In this document: piece by piece, positions 61,475-64,000 of the stretch | How positions within the stretch are numbered: position 1 is the stretch's first letter | Layout of the letters: each line of letters starts with the position of its first letter | Assembly: GCF_000350225.1 (NCBI RefSeq) | Contig: NW_005178929.1 | Span: forward strand, 62,001-126,000 | Direction: 5' to 3' | Length of the DNA: 64,000 nt | DNA from: Chondrus crispus | Taxonomy: Eukaryota; Rhodophyta; Florideophyceae; Gigartinales; Gigartinaceae | Made by a program: the position numbers and the translations under genes | Notes under the pieces: model-generated | Database searches by the model: none | What the model saw: only the letters and a program-made list of their open reading frames with translations | Told to the model about the DNA's origin: nothing

Positions 61475-63119
61475 TGAATAAAAACATAGAAACCGGTTTG
61501 TCTTGCGTTCAATTTCTTTGAGAGACTCTGCCCTCTTGTCCCATGATAGAAAGAGTCTTGGTAGATGGTGGTTGCAAGACTCAGTGAGCACAGTTTCGTT
61601 GATGTTTGAACGGAGTAAGTAATGCGACCATAATGCCTATGGATAGGTAAATCGTGTTGCGACTGCCGCAACTTAAAGAGTGCCCCCCCACCATTTTCTG
61701 GCTCGTGTCTAGATCTCATTTAACTTCATGCGGGGCCAGTTTTAACGGGGTAGATTGCACTTAAAGAGAAATCATTAAAGATGAAAACGTTATAGAGTTG
61801 TGCTTGTCTCTTCCTACGGCGAAGGGATAGAGTTAGGTGTTAGTTGAGTGTTCTTCTCATCCATTTATGTGTGACAAAGCAGCGATCTACGGCTCAAAGA
61901 GACGACCTCATGACTAAAACGAAGGCTTCAAAGTTCCGAAAATGGTGGAATCGCACCACGGCACAACTTGGAAAACTGCATGTTGCCGAGGGTGGGGTGC
62001 ATGATTAGTGCTTTGCTTAGTAGTGCTCCTCTCTCATCAATGCCGTCTCTGATGGACATTTACAGTAGGATGTAAGGTTGGAACATCACTGCTAGCTACA
62101 CTGTAGCTAGGACACCGCCCTGCCTTTAAATAAAGCTGTAATCCATTTCGATGGGCAAACATGGCACGTGTCGTATCCTGCCTAGTCAGGGCGTCATTTC
62201 GTACAGTAACGTGGCACTGCACTCTGGGTTCAGGAGCTTGCGCTTCTGAACCACTGAGATGCAACCCATGTTTCCTCAGTGGGCATTCTTTCTGTGGGAG
62301 AACGGGAACGATGAGGTTAGTAGTAGCCGCGCTCCTCGCGCGCAGCGGCGGGGGAAAGGACTCGCGAGAGTGAGGGGGACGGGGATACTTCGGACGGAGA
62401 GTTTCGCGACTTTTCGCAGGCCCTGTAAGAGGGTAGCAAGTTACCCCCGAGGGTCGGTCGGGATACCGCCCTCGGACTTTTATCTCGCCGGATTTCCAGC
62501 CGGCGCGTCGCGCGGATAATTTCCCTTTTTTCCCAGATTTAGGGCTAAACAAATAAACTTCAATTTCTATATTCCCAAACACCCCCTGTTGGCCCTAAAA
62601 TTAGGGCACGCAGCGCCGGCTGATCCGCCGTCGGCGCCAACCCTATATGATCTGAGGCCGCGCCGTCGCCGCTCGACTTCCGATCCATTGTCCTGGCGAA
62701 GCAGCCTTCCGGATTTGCCTAGGATAAGAGCGCTCGCTTGTCGAGTTATTCCCCTTCTCTCGCGGAGCCCTTTCGGACCCCCAAATCCAGCGCGGACCAA
62801 CAGCTTCCGGGAGCCACCGCCTGTGCGCCACCGCAAGTCCTCGCCATACAACAGTTCCGCGTCCGTGTCCGCTCGATCTCGCGCACTGCATCGCTGCTCC
62901 GCCGCTCGACGTTTCGCACCGCTTCACCGCTCTGCCGGTTGACCTCGCGCATTGCATCACCGCTCCGCTTCTTCATCATCACTCCCGCGCGCCGTTGCTT
63001 CCCCACCTTCCAGCTTCCACCAACGACGGGTCACTTCCTCCGCGAGTCAGCGTGCGACCTCCTGGAACCTACAGAGAGCCGGCAGGCCAAGGATCGGGGG
63101 TCGTGCACTCTCTCGCGTG
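61475..63119. other. spacer and repeat-like sequence before the right-edge ORF
   Basis: No gene to about 62,500. The palindrome CCCTAAAATTAGGG (62,595-62,608), with TTAGGGCTAA 50 bp earlier, and an abrupt change to GC-rich sequence suggest the edge of another mobile element. At 62,868-62,975 there are about three copies of a 33-bp repeat that on minus reads as 11-residue units (RSGDAMREV, QSGEAVRNV, RSSDAVREI). Confidence 0.4.
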
Positions 63120-64000
63120 ATGGTTGGCCTGTCGCTCGTGGAGGGTGAGGGGAAGCTCGCGGTCGAGGCCATGGCTTGGCTCGGGGGGAAATGGAAGTAC
63201 AGTGAGGCCCTTGTAGTGGCCTGGGGCACGGAGCTGACCTTCAGTCGAGAACGATTCGTCCAGAAGCTGAGCATCGGGACAAGAACTTCGGAGGTTTTTC
63301 TGGACTGGTTGTCGAAAAGGAAGGGAAGGAAGGTCGAGGTTGTGACCTTGGCGAGGTGGGGCTTGCTTAACGCAATAGGCGCTTCGGAGCACGAGCAGCG
63401 CCGTTGGGAGGTTCGAAGGGTGGTATTGGCCTCGGGTAGTACGCACGGCTTCCGTGCGGGTCAGTACTACGCATCGCATCGAAGCGTTGGCGGGCGGAAG
63501 ACCTTCTAGAGGGTGGACTTTCATACTTTCGAGGCGAATGCGGTGTCGGTACTCGATTCGGCAGGGAACCCGGTCACTACCGATATAGAAGTAACTCGTC
63601 CGGACGGGCAAGGTAGCTCCGAGGTTGAGCTCGTGTTCGGTACTCAGAAGACAGCCCAAGCATTGGAGTGGCTGGACCAGTATTGCACCAGCCATCCAGA
63701 CGAGTTCGTGGGTATTGGGGGTCCCGGTCATCTTGAGGCCACGAAACTGACTAGGCCTTATCGTACGCACCGAGCACTCTTCTGCCGCGCAACACACAGC
63801 GAGTGCGTGCGTGCTTCGTTCGCTAACGCGCTGCACTCCGTTGTAGGAGAGAGTCCGGCACTTGGAATGCTCCATAAGGGACCTTTCAGAGTTCGAAGCT
63901 TCGCAGAGTTGCAAATCTGGTATGAGAAAAACCTTGGGAGGTACCGCCTGAAAAAGTTCAGCGTCTCCGTCTTGGAAAGCCACAGCAAGTGGATGAGGGA
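63120..64000 (+). pseudogene. unknown protein, interrupted by one TAG, runs off right edge
   Basis: From ATG 63120 the frame runs to TAG at 63507-63509 (129 codons), then continues in the same frame with no stop to the window end (about 164 more codons). Both parts look coding: EAMAWLGGKWKYSEALVVAW, EVFLDWLSKRKGRKVEVV before the stop, and TAQALEWLDQYCTSH, FAELQIWYEKNLGRYRLKK after it. I recognise no family. The GC-rich, repeat-bordered setting suggests a mobile element ORF. The 304-codon frame on the opposite strand is its shadow. Confidence 0.5.

Noticed and set aside
63069..63983. 304-codon minus-strand ORF at the right edge
   Set aside because: The plus frame over the same bases has better protein-like composition and continues off the window. 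The minus frame is rich in low-information residues with no domain.
1..64000. CRISPR arrays, bacterial operons, riboswitches, integrons
   Set aside because: None seen. The spliced genes and eukaryotic retroelements rule out a prokaryotic reading.

Overview
This is a eukaryotic nuclear window, most likely from a red alga. A florideophyte such as Chondrus would fit, but that is inference. The support is compact genes with zero to two short GT-AG introns, a plastid-targeted protein whose transit peptide ends near an SLRMAAD junction, and mitochondrial IscU, NOP10, AMPK-beta and Tra2-like genes beside dense Ty3/gypsy, Harbinger and piggyBac-like transposons. There are no bacterial-style operons, Shine-Dalgarno sites or CRISPR arrays.

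Positions 1-45,170 are a transposon graveyard in Russian-doll order. A minus-strand Ty3/gypsy chromovirus (element A) enters from the left edge and ends in an LTR starting at 4091. Tc1/pogo-type scraps and a 213-bp MITE-like inverted repeat follow. Next is a Harbinger element (6072-9107) with exact 16-bp terminal inverted repeats and a TAA target duplication. Then comes a piggyBac-like transposon whose DDE half (9254-11590) is split from a YqaJ-nuclease-plus-GGVD half (39408-41328) by a 27.8-kb Ty3/gypsy element (B, 11591-39407). B has matching 1126-bp LTRs and GGGAG target duplications. Inside the 3' part of B sits a second complete gypsy element in reverse orientation (C, 22353-36756), with 668-bp LTRs and CGTAG duplications. 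Between pol and its 3' LTR, C carries a 5.7-kb module with a 781-codon antisense ORF, bracketed by direct copies of the pol terminus and polypurine tract. A second Harbinger element (about 41,700-44,100) closes the cluster. Almost every element is disabled by a few point mutations or one-base shifts. The reverse transcriptases of A and B have lost the first aspartate of the YxDD box.

A 100-N assembly gap (45,171-45,270) separates this from a gene-bearing segment. In order it holds an FCP1/SCP-type phosphatase (45,710+), a plastid-targeted protein with an FTGGFPGGE motif (48,249+), a Tra2-like SR-protein gene (minus, 49,891-51,169), NOP10 in three tiny exons (53,109-53,556), iscU in two exons (minus, 54,178-54,743), a second nearly identical Tra2-like gene in inverted orientation (57,481-58,759), and a SNF1/AMPK beta subunit in two exons (59,637-60,634). 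The two Tra2-like genes are arms of an inverted duplication enclosing NOP10 and iscU. The right end (from about 62,500) is repeat-like and contains an unidentified reading frame, interrupted by one TAG, that runs off the window.

The strongest candidates for something undescribed are the YqaJ-type nuclease lodged within a piggyBac-like DDE transposase, and the antisense-ORF module of gypsy element C, of which B may keep a remnant in the same place.
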